NCBI GenBank assembly: GCA_903928965.1
Contig: CAIYSZ010000031.1
Span: forward strand, 1 to 64,000
DNA length: 64,000 nucleotides
Direction: 5' to 3'
Origin: an uncultured Pseudomonadota bacterium
Lineage (GTDB): Bacteria > Pseudomonadota > Gammaproteobacteria > Methylococcales > Methylomonadaceae
Part shown: positions 19,202 to 27,767 of the stretch, one piece after another
How the letters are laid out: each line of letters opens with the position of its first letter
How positions within the stretch are numbered: position 1 is the first letter of the stretch
Program-made: the position numbers and the translations under genes
The notes under the pieces: generated by a model
Database searches by the model: none
What the model was told of the DNA's origin: nothing
Seen by the model: only the letters and a program-made list of their open reading frames with translations

Positions 19202-20683
19202 ATGGCTGCATTGACCAGAGAAGAGACCGAAGCGCTGATTCAAGAAGTGCTCGAAATCTATCCCGAAAAAGCACAGAAAGACCGCGCCAAGCACTTGGCG
19301 ATTAACGACCAAAGCTTGGAAAAAGCGAATAAATGCATTACCTCCAATCGCAAGTCATTGCCAGGCGTAATGACCATCCGCGGTTGCGCCTACGCAGGTT
19401 CCAAGGGCGTAGTGTGGGGTCCGATCAAGGATATGATCCATATTTCCCACGGTCCTGTCGGTTGCGGACAATATTCCCGCGCTGGCCGCCGTAACTATTA
19501 TGTAGGCACCACTGGCGTCAATACTTTCGGCACCATGAACTTTACCTCGGATTTTACCGAGAAAGACATCGTGTTCGGTGGCGACAAAAAATTGGCCAAA
19601 TTAATCGACGAAATCGAAGTGCTGTTTCCGTTGAATAAAGGCATTTCCATTCAATCCGAATGTCCAATCGGTTTGATCGGCGACGATATTGAAGCGGTAT
19701 CCAAGGTAAAAACCAAAGAGCATGGCAAAACCATCGTGCCGGTGCGTTGCGAAGGTTTCCGCGGTGTGTCCCAATCTTTGGGCCATCACATCGCCAACGA
19801 CGCGATCCGCGATTGGGTATTGGAAAAACGCGACGGCGACGATAGCTTTCAAACCACTCCTTACGACGTGGCCGTGATCGGCGACTATAACATCGGCGGC
19901 GATGCCTGGGCTTCCCGCACCTTGTTGGAGGAAATGGGCTTGCGCGTGGTAGCGCAGTGGTCCGGCGACGGCACTATCGCTGAAATCGAAAACACGCCGA
20001 AAGTGAAACTGAATTTGATTCACTGCTACCGCTCCATGAATTACATCGCGCGGCATATGGAAGAAAAGTACAGCATCCCCTGGATCGAGTACAACTTCTT
20101 CGGCCCTACCAAAATCGCGGAATCCTTGCGCCGCATTGCTTCTTATTTCGACGACAACATTAAGGAAGGCGCGGAGCGGGTTATCAAACGCTACGAAGCT
20201 GAATTTACCGCGGTCATCGAAAAATACAAACCGCGCCTGCAAGGCAAAAAAGTCATGCTTTACATCGGCGGTTTGCGTCCGCGTCACGTGATCGGCGCAT
20301 ACGAAGATTTGGGCATGGAAGTAGTCGGCACCGGTTACGAGTTCGCGCATAACGACGATTACGACCGCACTATCAAGGAAATGGGCAACGCTACCTTGTT
20401 GTACGATGACGTGACCGGTTACGAGTTCGAGGAATTCGTCAAAAAAATCAAACCGGATTTGATTGGTTCCGGCGTTAAGGAAAAATACATTTTCCAAAAA
20501 ATGGGCGTCCCGTTCCGGCAAATGCACTCATGGGATTATTCAGGCCCGTATCACGGTTACGATGGCTTCGCCATTTTCGCCCGCGACATGGATATGACCC
20601 TGAACAACCCATGCTGGAAAAACATCCGCGCGCCTTGGAAAACCCAAGACGCGGGCGATGAAGCGGTAAAAGCCGTGGCCTAA
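19202..20683 (+). CDS. nifD: Nitrogenase molybdenum-iron protein alpha chain NifD
   Basis: A 493-residue subunit. Numbering from ATG 19202 places every key residue where it is in Azotobacter vinelandii NifD: P-cluster ligands Cys62, Cys88 and Cys154, and FeMo-cofactor ligands Cys275 ('LIHCYRS') and His442 ('MHSWDY'). This pins both the start and a molybdenum-type enzyme rather than VnfD or AnfD. The start follows a perfect AGGAGG at eight bases; the tracked ORF starts earlier at a non-ATG codon. It forms the heterotetramer with NifK and reduces N2. Confidence 0.98.
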   Translation: MAALTREETEALIQEVLEIYPEKAQKDRAKHLAINDQSLEKANKCITSNRKSLPGVMTIRGCAYAGSKGVVWGPIKDMIHISHGPVGCGQYSRAGRRNYYVGTTGVNTFGTMNFTSDFTEKDIVFGGDKKLAKLIDEIEVLFPLNKGISIQSECPIGLIGDDIEAVSKVKTKEHGKTIVPVRCEGFRGVSQSLGHHIANDAIRDWVLEKRDGDDSFQTTPYDVAVIGDYNIGGDAWASRTLLEEMGLRVVAQWSGDGTIAEIENTPKVKLNLIHCYRSMNYIARHMEEKYSIPWIEYNFFGPTKIAESLRRIASYFDDNIKEGAERVIKRYEAEFTAVIEKYKPRLQGKKVMLYIGGLRPRHVIGAYEDLGMEVVGTGYEFAHNDDYDRTIKEMGNATLLYDDVTGYEFEEFVKKIKPDLIGSGVKEKYIFQKMGVPFRQMHSWDYSGPYHGYDGFAIFARDMDMTLNNPCWKNIRAPWKTQDAGDEAVKAVA

Positions 20684-20702
20684 GCCTCGTTTCTAGCATA
20701 AA

Positions 20703-20733
20703 GCGCCGCCGAGTTTACAGAGCGCGGCGGCGC
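20703..20733 (+). other. GC-rich hairpin in the nifD-nifK spacer
   Basis: GCGCCGCCG and CGGCGGCGC form a perfect nine-base stem. No T run follows. It probably stabilises upstream mRNA ends rather than stopping transcription. Confidence 0.5.
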
Positions 20734-20809
20734 GACAGCCAAAAAATATTTGCAATTACTTTCCCTAGGGCGTATGTCCACAGATTGGTGGCGCGCCAGG
20801 AGATGAATC

Positions 20810-22381
20810 ATGAGCCAACAAGTCGATAATATCCAACCCAGTTACCCCCTGTTTCGTACCGATGAATACAAGGCCAATTTGACCAACAAGCAGGAGATGT
20901 ATGAAGAACGCCATCCGAAGGATAAAATCCAGGAGGTGTTCGATTGGACCACAACCAAAGAATATCAAGACCTTAACTTTAAGCGCGAAGCCTTGACCGT
21001 AGACCCGGCCAAAGCCTGTCAACCGCTTGGCGCTGTATTATGCGCGCTAGGGTTTGAGAAAACCATGCCTTATGTGCACGGCTCGCAAGGTTGCGTGGCC
21101 TACTTCCGCAGCTATTTTAACCGCCATTTTAAAGAACCTATTTCTTGCGTGTCCGACTCCATGACCGAAGACGCGGCGGTGTTCGGCGGCCAAAAAAATA
21201 TGTTCGCCGGCCTGGAAAACGCCAAGGCCTTGTATAAACCCGACATGATTGCGGTGTCTACCACTTGCATGGCCGAGGTTATCGGCGACGATTTGAACGC
21301 GTTCATCAATAACGCGAAAAAAGAAGGTTATATAGACCAAGATTATCCGGTGCCGTTTGCGCATACGCCCAGCTTCGTCGGCAGCCATACTACCGGCTGG
21401 GACAATATGTTTGAAGGCATTATTCGCTATTTCACTCTGAATTACATGGAAGGCAAGGAGGTTGGTTCCAACGGCAAAATCAATTTCGTACCCGGTTTTG
21501 AAACTTATTTAGGCAATTTCCGCGTCATTCATCGTATGATGAAGGAAATGGGCGTAGACTATACTTTATTGAGTGATCCGACTGAAGTTTTAGACACGCC
21601 GGCTGATGGCGAATTCAGAATGTACGCCGGCGGCACCACCATGAGCGAAGTCAAAGACGCGCCGAATGCACTGGACACCATTTTGCTGCAACCGTGGCAA
21701 TTGGAGAAAACCAAGAAATATGTGCAAAACACCTGGAAACACGATGCGCCGAAATTGGAAATTCCCATGGGTTTGGAGTGGACGGATAAATTCTTGATGA
21801 AAATTTCCGAAATCTCCGGCAAGCCGATTCCGCACTCCTTGGAAGTCGAGCGCGGCCGCTTGGTGGATATGATGACCGATTCACACGCTTGGCTGCACGG
21901 CAAAAAAATCGCTCTTTACGGCGATGCCGATTTCGTGCTGGGAATGACTAAATTTCTATTGGAATTAGGCGTGGAGGTGACTGATGTATTGGTTAACCAC
22001 GGTAACAAACGCCTTAAAAAAGCTTTTGAAGAATTGTTTAAAACCTCGCCTTACGGCGCCAGTGCTTCCATACATGTCGGTTGCGATTTATGGCACTTCC
22101 GTTCCTTGATGTTTACTAATAAACCGGATTTCATGATCGGCAACTCCTATGGCAAATATATCCAACGGGATACTCGGCATAAGGGTGAAGAGTTTGAAGT
22201 GCCTTTGATTCGCATCGGCTTCCCGATTTTCGACCGCCATCATTTGCACCGGATGACCACCTTGGGTTACGAAGGCGGCATTTACATCTTGACTACCCTG
22301 GTCAATGCGGTGTTGGAGCAGTTGGATAAGGAAACCATAGGCATGGGCACCACCGACTACAACTTCGATTTGATTCGTTAA
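20810..22381 (+). CDS. nifK: Nitrogenase molybdenum-iron protein beta chain NifK
   Basis: A 523-residue beta subunit. P-cluster ligands Cys70, Cys95 and Cys153 and the redox-linked Ser188 all fall at the Azotobacter positions. The N-terminal extension typical of Mo-type NifK (about 50 residues before the conserved core) is present. The start ATG follows AGGAGA. It pairs with NifD. A strong hairpin terminator follows the stop within 21 bases. Confidence 0.98.
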   Translation: MSQQVDNIQPSYPLFRTDEYKANLTNKQEMYEERHPKDKIQEVFDWTTTKEYQDLNFKREALTVDPAKACQPLGAVLCALGFEKTMPYVHGSQGCVAYFRSYFNRHFKEPISCVSDSMTEDAAVFGGQKNMFAGLENAKALYKPDMIAVSTTCMAEVIGDDLNAFINNAKKEGYIDQDYPVPFAHTPSFVGSHTTGWDNMFEGIIRYFTLNYMEGKEVGSNGKINFVPGFETYLGNFRVIHRMMKEMGVDYTLLSDPTEVLDTPADGEFRMYAGGTTMSEVKDAPNALDTILLQPWQLEKTKKYVQNTWKHDAPKLEIPMGLEWTDKFLMKISEISGKPIPHSLEVERGRLVDMMTDSHAWLHGKKIALYGDADFVLGMTKFLLELGVEVTDVLVNHGNKRLKKAFEELFKTSPYGASASIHVGCDLWHFRSLMFTNKPDFMIGNSYGKYIQRDTRHKGEEFEVPLIRIGFPIFDRHHLHRMTTLGYEGGIYILTTLVNAVLEQLDKETIGMGTTDYNFDLIR

Positions 22382-22401
22382 ATTGTTAGTTTAAACTTAA
22401 C

Positions 22402-22435
22402 GGGCGAACGCATGGCGTTCGCCCTGACTTTTTTT
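22402..22435 (+). terminator. Rho-independent terminator/attenuator between nifK and nifT
   Basis: GGGCGAACGC and GCGTTCGCCC make a perfect ten-base stem with a three-base loop, followed by TGAC and an eight-T run. It lies inside what otherwise reads as one operon, so it probably lowers expression of nifT and the genes after it relative to nifHDK. Confidence 0.85.
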
Positions 22436-22448
22436 ATCGGAGCCATAT

Positions 22449-22670
22449 ATGCCTAGCGTGATGCTAAGAAAAAGGGAAGACGGCAAGCTGCTGTTCTATG
22501 TACCTAAAAAGGACTTGGAAGAAACGATTGAGTCCATTGAATTCGATAGTCCGGATAAATGGGGCGGCGAGGTGGTTCTGGGTGACGGTTCACGTTATTT
22601 TTTTGAGGTGTTGGATACTCCGCCGCCGATTCCGATTACCTTGCAAGCGAAAAGAGTTTCTGGAGAATAA
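22449..22670 (+). CDS. nifT: Nitrogen fixation protein NifT (FixT)
   Basis: A 73-residue NifT/FixU-family protein. The family core 'KKDLEETIESIEFDSPDKWG' is unmistakable, as is the 'LPI/IPITLQAKR' C-terminus. The gene is classically placed straight after nifK, as here. Its biochemical role is not established; deletion in other diazotrophs has little effect. CGGAG precedes the ATG. The start of this gene lies 13 bases beyond the terminator. Confidence 0.93.
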   Translation: MPSVMLRKREDGKLLFYVPKKDLEETIESIEFDSPDKWGGEVVLGDGSRYFFEVLDTPPPIPITLQAKRVSGE

Positions 22671-22672
22671 AG

Positions 22673-22873
22673 ATGGCGTTATACATTGTGGCCGAGGAAT
22701 GCATTTCCTGCGGCGATTGCAAACCGGTTTGTCCGACCGATTCCATTAAGGAGGGCCCAGTGGTTTTTGAGATCAATAAAAAAACCTGCACCGAATGTAA
22801 TGGCGATTACGACCAACCACAATGCGTTAAAGTTTGCCCGATTGATAATTGCATTTTGCCCTTGGTAGCGTAA
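22673..22873 (+). CDS. 2[4Fe-4S] ferredoxin, FdxN-like
   Basis: A 66-residue ferredoxin. Cluster I ligands are C10-x2-C13-x2-C16-x3-C20-P. Cluster II has C39-x2-C42, then an eight-residue insertion before C51-x3-C55-P. That longer second motif is typical of nif-associated FdxN/FdIII-type ferredoxins, which can donate electrons to NifH. The gene starts two bases after the nifT stop, so translation is coupled. Confidence 0.9.
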   Translation: MALYIVAEECISCGDCKPVCPTDSIKEGPVVFEINKKTCTECNGDYDQPQCVKVCPIDNCILPLVA

Positions 22874-22901
22874 TATGGGGCGTACTATTTAAGGTATCTG
22901 C

Positions 22902-23171
22902 ATGACGATTACTCCTGACTTATTGCAAACCATGGCCGCTAAGATAGCGTCACAGCCATTGAGTGAAAGCGTGGTGGCCGCGATGCGGCAGGATTACCCC
23001 GGTATTCATTTCACTTATTGCCTGGAAGATGATATACCCAACCATGAACCTTTACTCAGTTTTGATCATTTCAATCTGTACTTAGTGGACGGCCGCCAAC
23101 ATTGTTTATGCTTGACGCATAATTACGACAACGCTACCGGTATTGTCATCGCCGAAGTCATACCCGACTAG
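22902..23171 (+). CDS. Small nif-cluster protein (DUF6129-like)
   Basis: An 89-residue protein with a helical N-terminal half and a C-terminal half rich in beta-forming residues (FNLYLVDGRQHCLCLTHNYDN). It has no export signal. Proteins of this size and look sit downstream of nifT and ferredoxin genes in other gammaproteobacterial diazotrophs, which I recall as DUF6129. The family name is from memory and was not verified. Lying between the ferredoxin and LRV genes with short gaps, it is most likely co-expressed with nitrogenase. Confidence 0.55.
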   Translation: MTITPDLLQTMAAKIASQPLSESVVAAMRQDYPGIHFTYCLEDDIPNHEPLLSFDHFNLYLVDGRQHCLCLTHNYDNATGIVIAEVIPD

Positions 23172-23179
23172 GCGGTAAC

Positions 23180-23932
23180 ATGTCGGAGGTCGCCGAAGTA
23201 TCCCTGCCGATGGCGGAATGCAGCGTATGCGCTTTTCGCGGAAAGACGCTGCTTATGGGCCGTTGCATGCCTGGAGATACCTGCGTCGCCGTTAAAAGCG
23301 GACGGCAGATAGATCGTTTTTTCCGCGTCAACCCTAATTACGCCGAAGCCTTTCTGCATGACCCATTTTGGGAGCGTCGCGCCATCGCCGTGCGTTACGC
23401 GCCGTTAAAAGCCATTGCTTGCTTGCTCGCCGACCCGGATGAGGTGGTACGCCGCGCGGTGGCGTTTCGCTTGCCGCCCGCTCAATTATCGCCGTTGCTC
23501 AGCGATCCGGACCGCGAGGTGCGGGTTACCGTGGCGCAGCGTATCGACTTGGCGCAATTAGAACGCTTGGCCAATGACGCCGACTATTTAGTGCGTTTGA
23601 CGGTGGCGGAGCGTTTACCGCCGGGCCGTTTGTTCCGCTTTATCAAAGATCCCGACAGCCAAGTGCGTAAATGCGCCGCCAAGCGGTTGCCGGAGGTAAG
23701 CCTAGGTTTAATGTTGCATGACGCCGCCGCGGAAGTGCGCCGCATAGTGGCGGAGCGCCTGCCGCCGGAAGACGCGGTCAGCCTGCTGCATGACCAGGAC
23801 TGGGTGGTGCGTTACACAGCCGCTTTAAAGGTGGAAGCCGACCAATTGCCACTCTTGCTGAACGACCCTGAGCCCGATGTGCGGGAAGCGGCGCGCTTAC
23901 GTTTGCAACAGTTAAATTCCCCGGAAAGTTAA
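23180..23932 (+). CDS. 4Fe-4S LRV (leucine-rich-variant) repeat protein
   Basis: A 250-residue protein. The N-terminus carries four cysteines as 'CSVC' (about 14 and 17) and 'CMPGDTC' (about 29 and 35), the LRV Fe-S domain first described in the Azotobacter nif region. From about residue 65 there are roughly seven helical repeats of about 24 residues with the pattern 'D.D..VR..VA.RLP...L..L', the LRV/HEAT-like superhelix. Such a scaffold suggests protein-protein contacts tied to a redox cluster. The function is unknown. It is nine bases downstream of the preceding gene and two upstream of the next. Confidence 0.85.
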   Translation: MSEVAEVSLPMAECSVCAFRGKTLLMGRCMPGDTCVAVKSGRQIDRFFRVNPNYAEAFLHDPFWERRAIAVRYAPLKAIACLLADPDEVVRRAVAFRLPPAQLSPLLSDPDREVRVTVAQRIDLAQLERLANDADYLVRLTVAERLPPGRLFRFIKDPDSQVRKCAAKRLPEVSLGLMLHDAAAEVRRIVAERLPPEDAVSLLHDQDWVVRYTAALKVEADQLPLLLNDPEPDVREAARLRLQQLNSPES

Positions 23933-23933
23933 T

Positions 23934-24896
23934 ATGACAGAACCAAAATTAATCCCCGCCGGCCAGATTCTTACCGAATGCTGTAAAAAAACCATTCCCG
24001 GCCAAAACGATGATATGTTGTTGCATAAGTTGCAAGCCTTAATTCCGGATTATCCGGTGTTTTTGGCGCACGCCAGCGAGGAATGGTATAAATTGGGCGG
24101 GGTGGTGGACAACGCCGGCCGCCGCATCGCCGGCGATTTGACGGAATGGGTGGAACGCAGTTTTATTGAATGCGGCCAAAATCTGCAAACCTTGATTGAA
24201 TACGCGTTGGAGCAGCAATATATCGCCACCCGCGTTACCGGCAGGACCTTGAGTTTTGTGGTGCAAACCGGGCCGCAAGCGGAAGATTTCATCTTGATCG
24301 AGATTGATAAAATCCATGAAGTAACCGACCGCATGTTGGTGGACAGAGAGCATCCGCCAGAAGATTTGGAGGAGTTTATTGACCCGATGCAGCCGTTTTG
24401 CATAGAAAGCGCCGGCCTAGGGCATTCTAAATATATTTATAAACGCAAAACCGATGTCGGTCTGTTCATGCAAGCGGTCAACGAACATTATCCGACCGAG
24501 CACCCGGCGCAACGTTTCATGGATGATTGGAACCGTAGCAGCGCCGGGCAGGAGCACCGAATGTCGCGGGATTGGATTATACGGCCTTACCGGCACATCG
24601 GCCGCTTCGGCGAGCAAATCGTGAATGTGGAGATCATCGACGTGCATCAAGGCAAACTGCCGCACTTGGAGGATTTCGCGGGCAAAAAAGGCCCGGCCTT
24701 GAGTAGTATTCTGACCCGGTTTGACAGGCAAGCCGGTTATCCGTTCGCCTGGTTTTTTTATATGCTGAAAGGACAATCGGTGTCAACGCATAGCGCCGAA
24801 TCGGTATACCTGGATTTGTCCAACGATTTTGCTTACTTGCCGAAACGGGACGAGGCGGTGCTTAGGGATTGGATTGCCCAGCCCTATAACGTTTAA
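23934..24896 (+). CDS. Uncharacterised nif-operon protein
   Basis: A 320-residue soluble protein that I do not recognise. It has a Cys-Cys pair near the start (LTECCKKTIPG), no signal peptide and no membrane helix. Distinct stretches include 'WVERSFIECGQNLQTLIEYA' and 'DWIIRPYRHIGRFGEQIV', and it ends 'LPKRDEAVLRDWIAQPYNV'. It starts two bases after the LRV gene, so it belongs to the nif transcript and is the last gene before a 168-base gap. A role in nitrogenase maturation or protection is inferred from position only. Confidence 0.6.
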   Translation: MTEPKLIPAGQILTECCKKTIPGQNDDMLLHKLQALIPDYPVFLAHASEEWYKLGGVVDNAGRRIAGDLTEWVERSFIECGQNLQTLIEYALEQQYIATRVTGRTLSFVVQTGPQAEDFILIEIDKIHEVTDRMLVDREHPPEDLEEFIDPMQPFCIESAGLGHSKYIYKRKTDVGLFMQAVNEHYPTEHPAQRFMDDWNRSSAGQEHRMSRDWIIRPYRHIGRFGEQIVNVEIIDVHQGKLPHLEDFAGKKGPALSSILTRFDRQAGYPFAWFFYMLKGQSVSTHSAESVYLDLSNDFAYLPKRDEAVLRDWIAQPYNV

Positions 24897-24953
24897 TTTT
24901 AAAGCGGGGAGGGGTTTCCCTTGTTGTATTATGTGACTTATGTTCCGTGGATC

Positions 24954-25041
24954 AGTACTTAAGCATATAAATCAGGCATACAGCATGATAAGTTATTGAC
25001 TTTTAGATACGCGATTACCAGAAGATTTATGCATAAGTACT
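24954..25041. repeat. Inverted repeat after the nif operon
   Basis: AGTACTTAAGCATATAAATC at 24954-24973 is repeated in reverse complement at 25024-25041 (GATTTATGCATAAGTACT) with small gaps. The arms are separated by about 50 bases. Each arm contains the near-palindrome AAGTACTTAAG. It might be a small mobile repeat or a long-range hairpin. The rest of the 24897-25064 gap shows nothing else. Confidence 0.45.
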
Positions 25042-25064
25042 TAAGCCGTAAGTGTTTCCTGGGA

Positions 25065-25385
25065 TTAGGCTTCCAATCCGCTGTCAAAGGCGGACAGGTC
25101 GGATTCGTCGCCATAGATTAGGGACAGTTTGGCCGGGTCCGGCGCGTCGGTTTGATGCGCGGAATACGCGTCCAAGATGGGCAAAATATAGCGAACCGAT
25201 TTCGGGGAAGCGTAAACGAAATAATAAGTTTCGTCTTCGTTCCAGCATCCGAACATGGCCATGCCCAGGGGGCCGTTTTTAGCTACATACGCGGAACGGA
25301 ACGCGCCAAACAAGACGCCGACTTCGCCGGATTCATATTCGTTGCGTGATAGCGTGATGCGGCGCCAACCTGTTGATTTTGACAT
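25065..25385 (-). CDS. Conserved-looking hypothetical protein
   Basis: A 106-residue soluble protein of unknown family. It is rich in aromatic residues (FGAFRSAYVAKNG, GCWNEDETYYFVYASP), which suggests a compact alpha-beta fold, and ends in an acidic tail (YGDESDLSAFDSGLEA). It has no signal peptide. It is convergent with the nif operon and separated from trpD by about 150 bases with nothing recognisable. Its codon use looks like its neighbours, so I treat it as real. No function can be given. Confidence 0.55.
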   Translation of the reverse strand: MSKSTGWRRITLSRNEYESGEVGVLFGAFRSAYVAKNGPLGMAMFGCWNEDETYYFVYASPKSVRYILPILDAYSAHQTDAPDPAKLSLIYGDESDLSAFDSGLEA

Positions 25386-25538
25386 ATTTACCTGCCATCT
25401 CTAGGATTTATAATGTTGCGGAAGCCGTTTGCGACGCTTGCCGCCTGTCTGGGTTTTGACCATGACCGCATTATAAGCTTGTTGCCTGTAAATAGTTCTA
25501 AATTAAAGGGGCTAGGCATGGGCATTCCGCCGCGCTAC

Positions 25539-26552
25539 TCAATTGCCCGTAAACGCCGCCAACTCAGCCAATACCCGTTTCGCCGCGCCGGATGCAATGG
25601 CTTGCAACGCTCGGTTCATCCCCGCCGCTAAATTGTCCGCCAAGCCGGCGGCGTAAATAGCGGCGCCGGCATTCAAGGCAACAATGTCGCGCGCCGGGCC
25701 GGGTTGGTTGTCCAACACTTGCCGCACGATGCCTAAGCTGGCGCTTGCGTCGGTGATGGCTAGATCCGCTAGATTGCCGCGCTGGAAACCGAATTGTTCC
25801 GGGGTAATTTGATAGCGGCTGATGTTGCCGTTTTTTAATTCCGCCACATCGGTAGGGGCGGCGATGCTGATTTCATCCAAGCCGTCTTGGGCGTGCACCA
25901 CCAATACGTGTTCACTGCCCAATTGCAACAAAACTTGAGCCACCGGCTCCAGCCATTCCGCGGCGAACACGCCGATCAATTGTTTTTTCGCCCGCGCCGG
26001 GTTGGATAATGGGCCAATCAGATTGAACAAGGTTCTGACGCCCATTTCCTTGCGCGCCTTAACCGTGTGTTTGACGGCGGTGTGATGGTTGGCGGCGAAT
26101 AGAAAGCCGACGCCGATGCGTTCTATACAGGCCGCCACTTGCTCCGGGCCGAGATGCAGATTGACGCCGGCGGCCTCCAGCACGTCGGCGCTGCCGCTAC
26201 GGCTGGAGACCGAGCGGTTGCCGTGCTTGGCCACTTGGCAGCCGGCGGCGGCGGCAACGAACGCGGCGGCGGTGGAGATGTTGAAAGTATTAGCCCCGTC
26301 GCCGCCGGTGCCGCAGGTGTCGATCAAATGCGGGCCGCTGATATCTACCGGCTGCGCCAACTCACGCATGACTTGCACGGCGGCGGCGATTTCTTCTACG
26401 GTTTCGCCTTTTAGGCGCAAGGCGATCAACACGGCGGCCAGTTGCGCGTCGGTCAGTTCGCCGTGCATGATGGCCAGCATCAGGGCGCGCATTTCGGAAG
26501 CAGCGAGGTGTTGTTTTTGCAATAATTTTTGCAAAGTTTGTTGAATTTGCAT
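25539..26552 (-). CDS. trpD: Anthranilate phosphoribosyltransferase TrpD
   Basis: A 337-residue TrpD, standard length. It transfers phosphoribosyl from PRPP to anthranilate in tryptophan synthesis. The PRPP-binding '[17 protein letters not shown]' is complete, followed by '[18 protein letters not shown]' and the metal-binding 'DGLDEI'. It stands alone rather than in a trpGDC operon: the upstream 300 bases hold no gene. The ATG start is well supported by the family N-terminus. Confidence 0.95.
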   Translation of the reverse strand: MQIQQTLQKLLQKQHLAASEMRALMLAIMHGELTDAQLAAVLIALRLKGETVEEIAAAVQVMRELAQPVDISGPHLIDTCGTGGDGANTFNISTAAAFVAAAAGCQVAKHGNRSVSSRSGSADVLEAAGVNLHLGPEQVAACIERIGVGFLFAANHHTAVKHTVKARKEMGVRTLFNLIGPLSNPARAKKQLIGVFAAEWLEPVAQVLLQLGSEHVLVVHAQDGLDEISIAAPTDVAELKNGNISRYQITPEQFGFQRGNLADLAITDASASLGIVRQVLDNQPGPARDIVALNAGAAIYAAGLADNLAAGMNRALQAIASGAAKRVLAELAAFTGN

Positions 26553-26852
26553 GGCGGGCGGATGGACTTGATCTTGGGCAAATTGATTATGATACCAAAC
26601 CAGCGGGGTAAAACCAGGTTGGTTTGAGTTTTTAGTGGCGGCGCGGGTGATGACTCTCTAAGCCTCCCACACCCCCGTCAACCGCCCCCGGTCGCCAAGG
26701 CCTCGGGTGGTCGGCTTGGCAAGGTTTGCCGCGGTTTGGCTTGGCCGCCCGAAATCTGCGTAGCCAACGTAGCTCCGATTAGCGCTTGCGTCGGTAATCG
26801 GAGTTTATGAAGCCTATAAAAGTGTTTGCCTTTTATTGTAAGGGTAATCCCC
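26553..26852. other. Intergenic stretch between trpD and the RMD1-like gene
   Basis: About 300 bases with no gene I can support. The 68-codon minus-strand ORF at 26678-26884 is proline- and threonine-rich and overlaps the RMD1-like gene end, so I reject it. The one structured part is the palindrome at 26773-26803. Confidence 0.5.
26773..26803. repeat. BOX-C/REP-like palindrome
   Basis: CTCCGATTA and TAATCGGAG form a nine-base stem around GCGCTTGCGTCGG. It is preceded by CGTAG, giving the look of the dispersed palindromes (GTAGGTCGGATTAGCG...TAATCCGAC type) common in gammaproteobacteria. A single copy was noticed in this window. Confidence 0.45.
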
Positions 26853-27647
26853 TTACCCAACCCGGTCAAAAATGGATATTGCAATCTCCACCGCGATCAG
26901 CCCGATGATGATTAATTCCAAGATCGAGGAGTGCTGATGTTTTTGTTCGTCGGCCAATACCTCCAGCAATTCGTGAATGGTCTCCAGCTTTTTCGATAAT
27001 ACATCCGTGCGTTGGCGGATTTCCAGATAATTGGCGGCCATGGAGTATATGGCTTGGTATTCCGGATGCTCCCAGAAGAACTCCGGGGTGTCCAACAGGT
27101 CGTAATTCAGGATGATATCGCTTTTGGTCAGGAACAACTGGCCGCGAATTTTGGCCATGGCGTTGCGGTTGAGTTTGATTTTGCCCTCCCGCGCCAGCGA
27201 TTCCGGCAAATGGCTGGTGGCGTGGATGGTGTCGATGGCGTTGCCCTCGAACGCAGCCAGCTTGATCGATTGCCCCATGGCGTGCGACAAGGCCAGCAGT
27301 ACCCGGATGTCGCTGGAGCGCAGTTCGATGTGATCGTGCTGAAACCGGTCTTGCTCGCAGTCCAACGCATAACTAAAGTTGTCTTCTTGCGGATTGGCTT
27401 CCGGCTTGATGGCGTATTCCAGTAATAAGCTCTGCAAGGCGCGGCGTTCGTCCAGGCCGACGTGCCAATGCACCACCACGCCGTAGGGGAATACGATGGA
27501 GCAGCCGTCCTTGTAATCCACGATCAGGGCGTTTCTGAATAATTGCGCGCGGGCGGTGCTCAAGATGTGCTCGCGCAGCTCCGGAAAGCGGAAAGACTGG
27601 GCCAGGCAAACGGTCAGGCAATGGTGGATCGTGCGATTTTGCGTCAT
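26853..27647 (-). CDS. RMD1/YagE family protein (DUF155)
   Basis: A 264-residue protein of the RMD1/YagE (DUF155) family, known from yeast mitochondrial proteins and widespread in bacteria. The N-terminal part contains 'NALIVDYKDGCSIVFPYGVV', then a long helical region ending 'RTDVLSKKLETIHELLEVLADEQ'. The last 20 or so residues are a single hydrophobic helix (LELIIIGLIAVEIAISIF) that should anchor it to the inner membrane with the bulk in the cytoplasm. The molecular function of the family is not known. It is divergent from the DAHP synthase gene. Confidence 0.85.
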   Translation of the reverse strand: MTQNRTIHHCLTVCLAQSFRFPELREHILSTARAQLFRNALIVDYKDGCSIVFPYGVVVHWHVGLDERRALQSLLLEYAIKPEANPQEDNFSYALDCEQDRFQHDHIELRSSDIRVLLALSHAMGQSIKLAAFEGNAIDTIHATSHLPESLAREGKIKLNRNAMAKIRGQLFLTKSDIILNYDLLDTPEFFWEHPEYQAIYSMAANYLEIRQRTDVLSKKLETIHELLEVLADEQKHQHSSILELIIIGLIAVEIAISIFDRVG

Positions 27648-27767
27648 AAAAATTCAGCTCCAGAAATCCAATGCTTCACTTTGGCGACATCGTTGCGGCA
27701 AAACGGTTAAAATATTCTCTTGATTCCATATTTGTCAACCATAGATTTATCAACCATTGCTTGCGCC

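Noticed and set aside
19601-20527. 308-codon minus-strand ORF
   Set aside because: Lies wholly inside nifD on the opposite strand; His/Phe/Val-rich shadow created by nifD codon bias.
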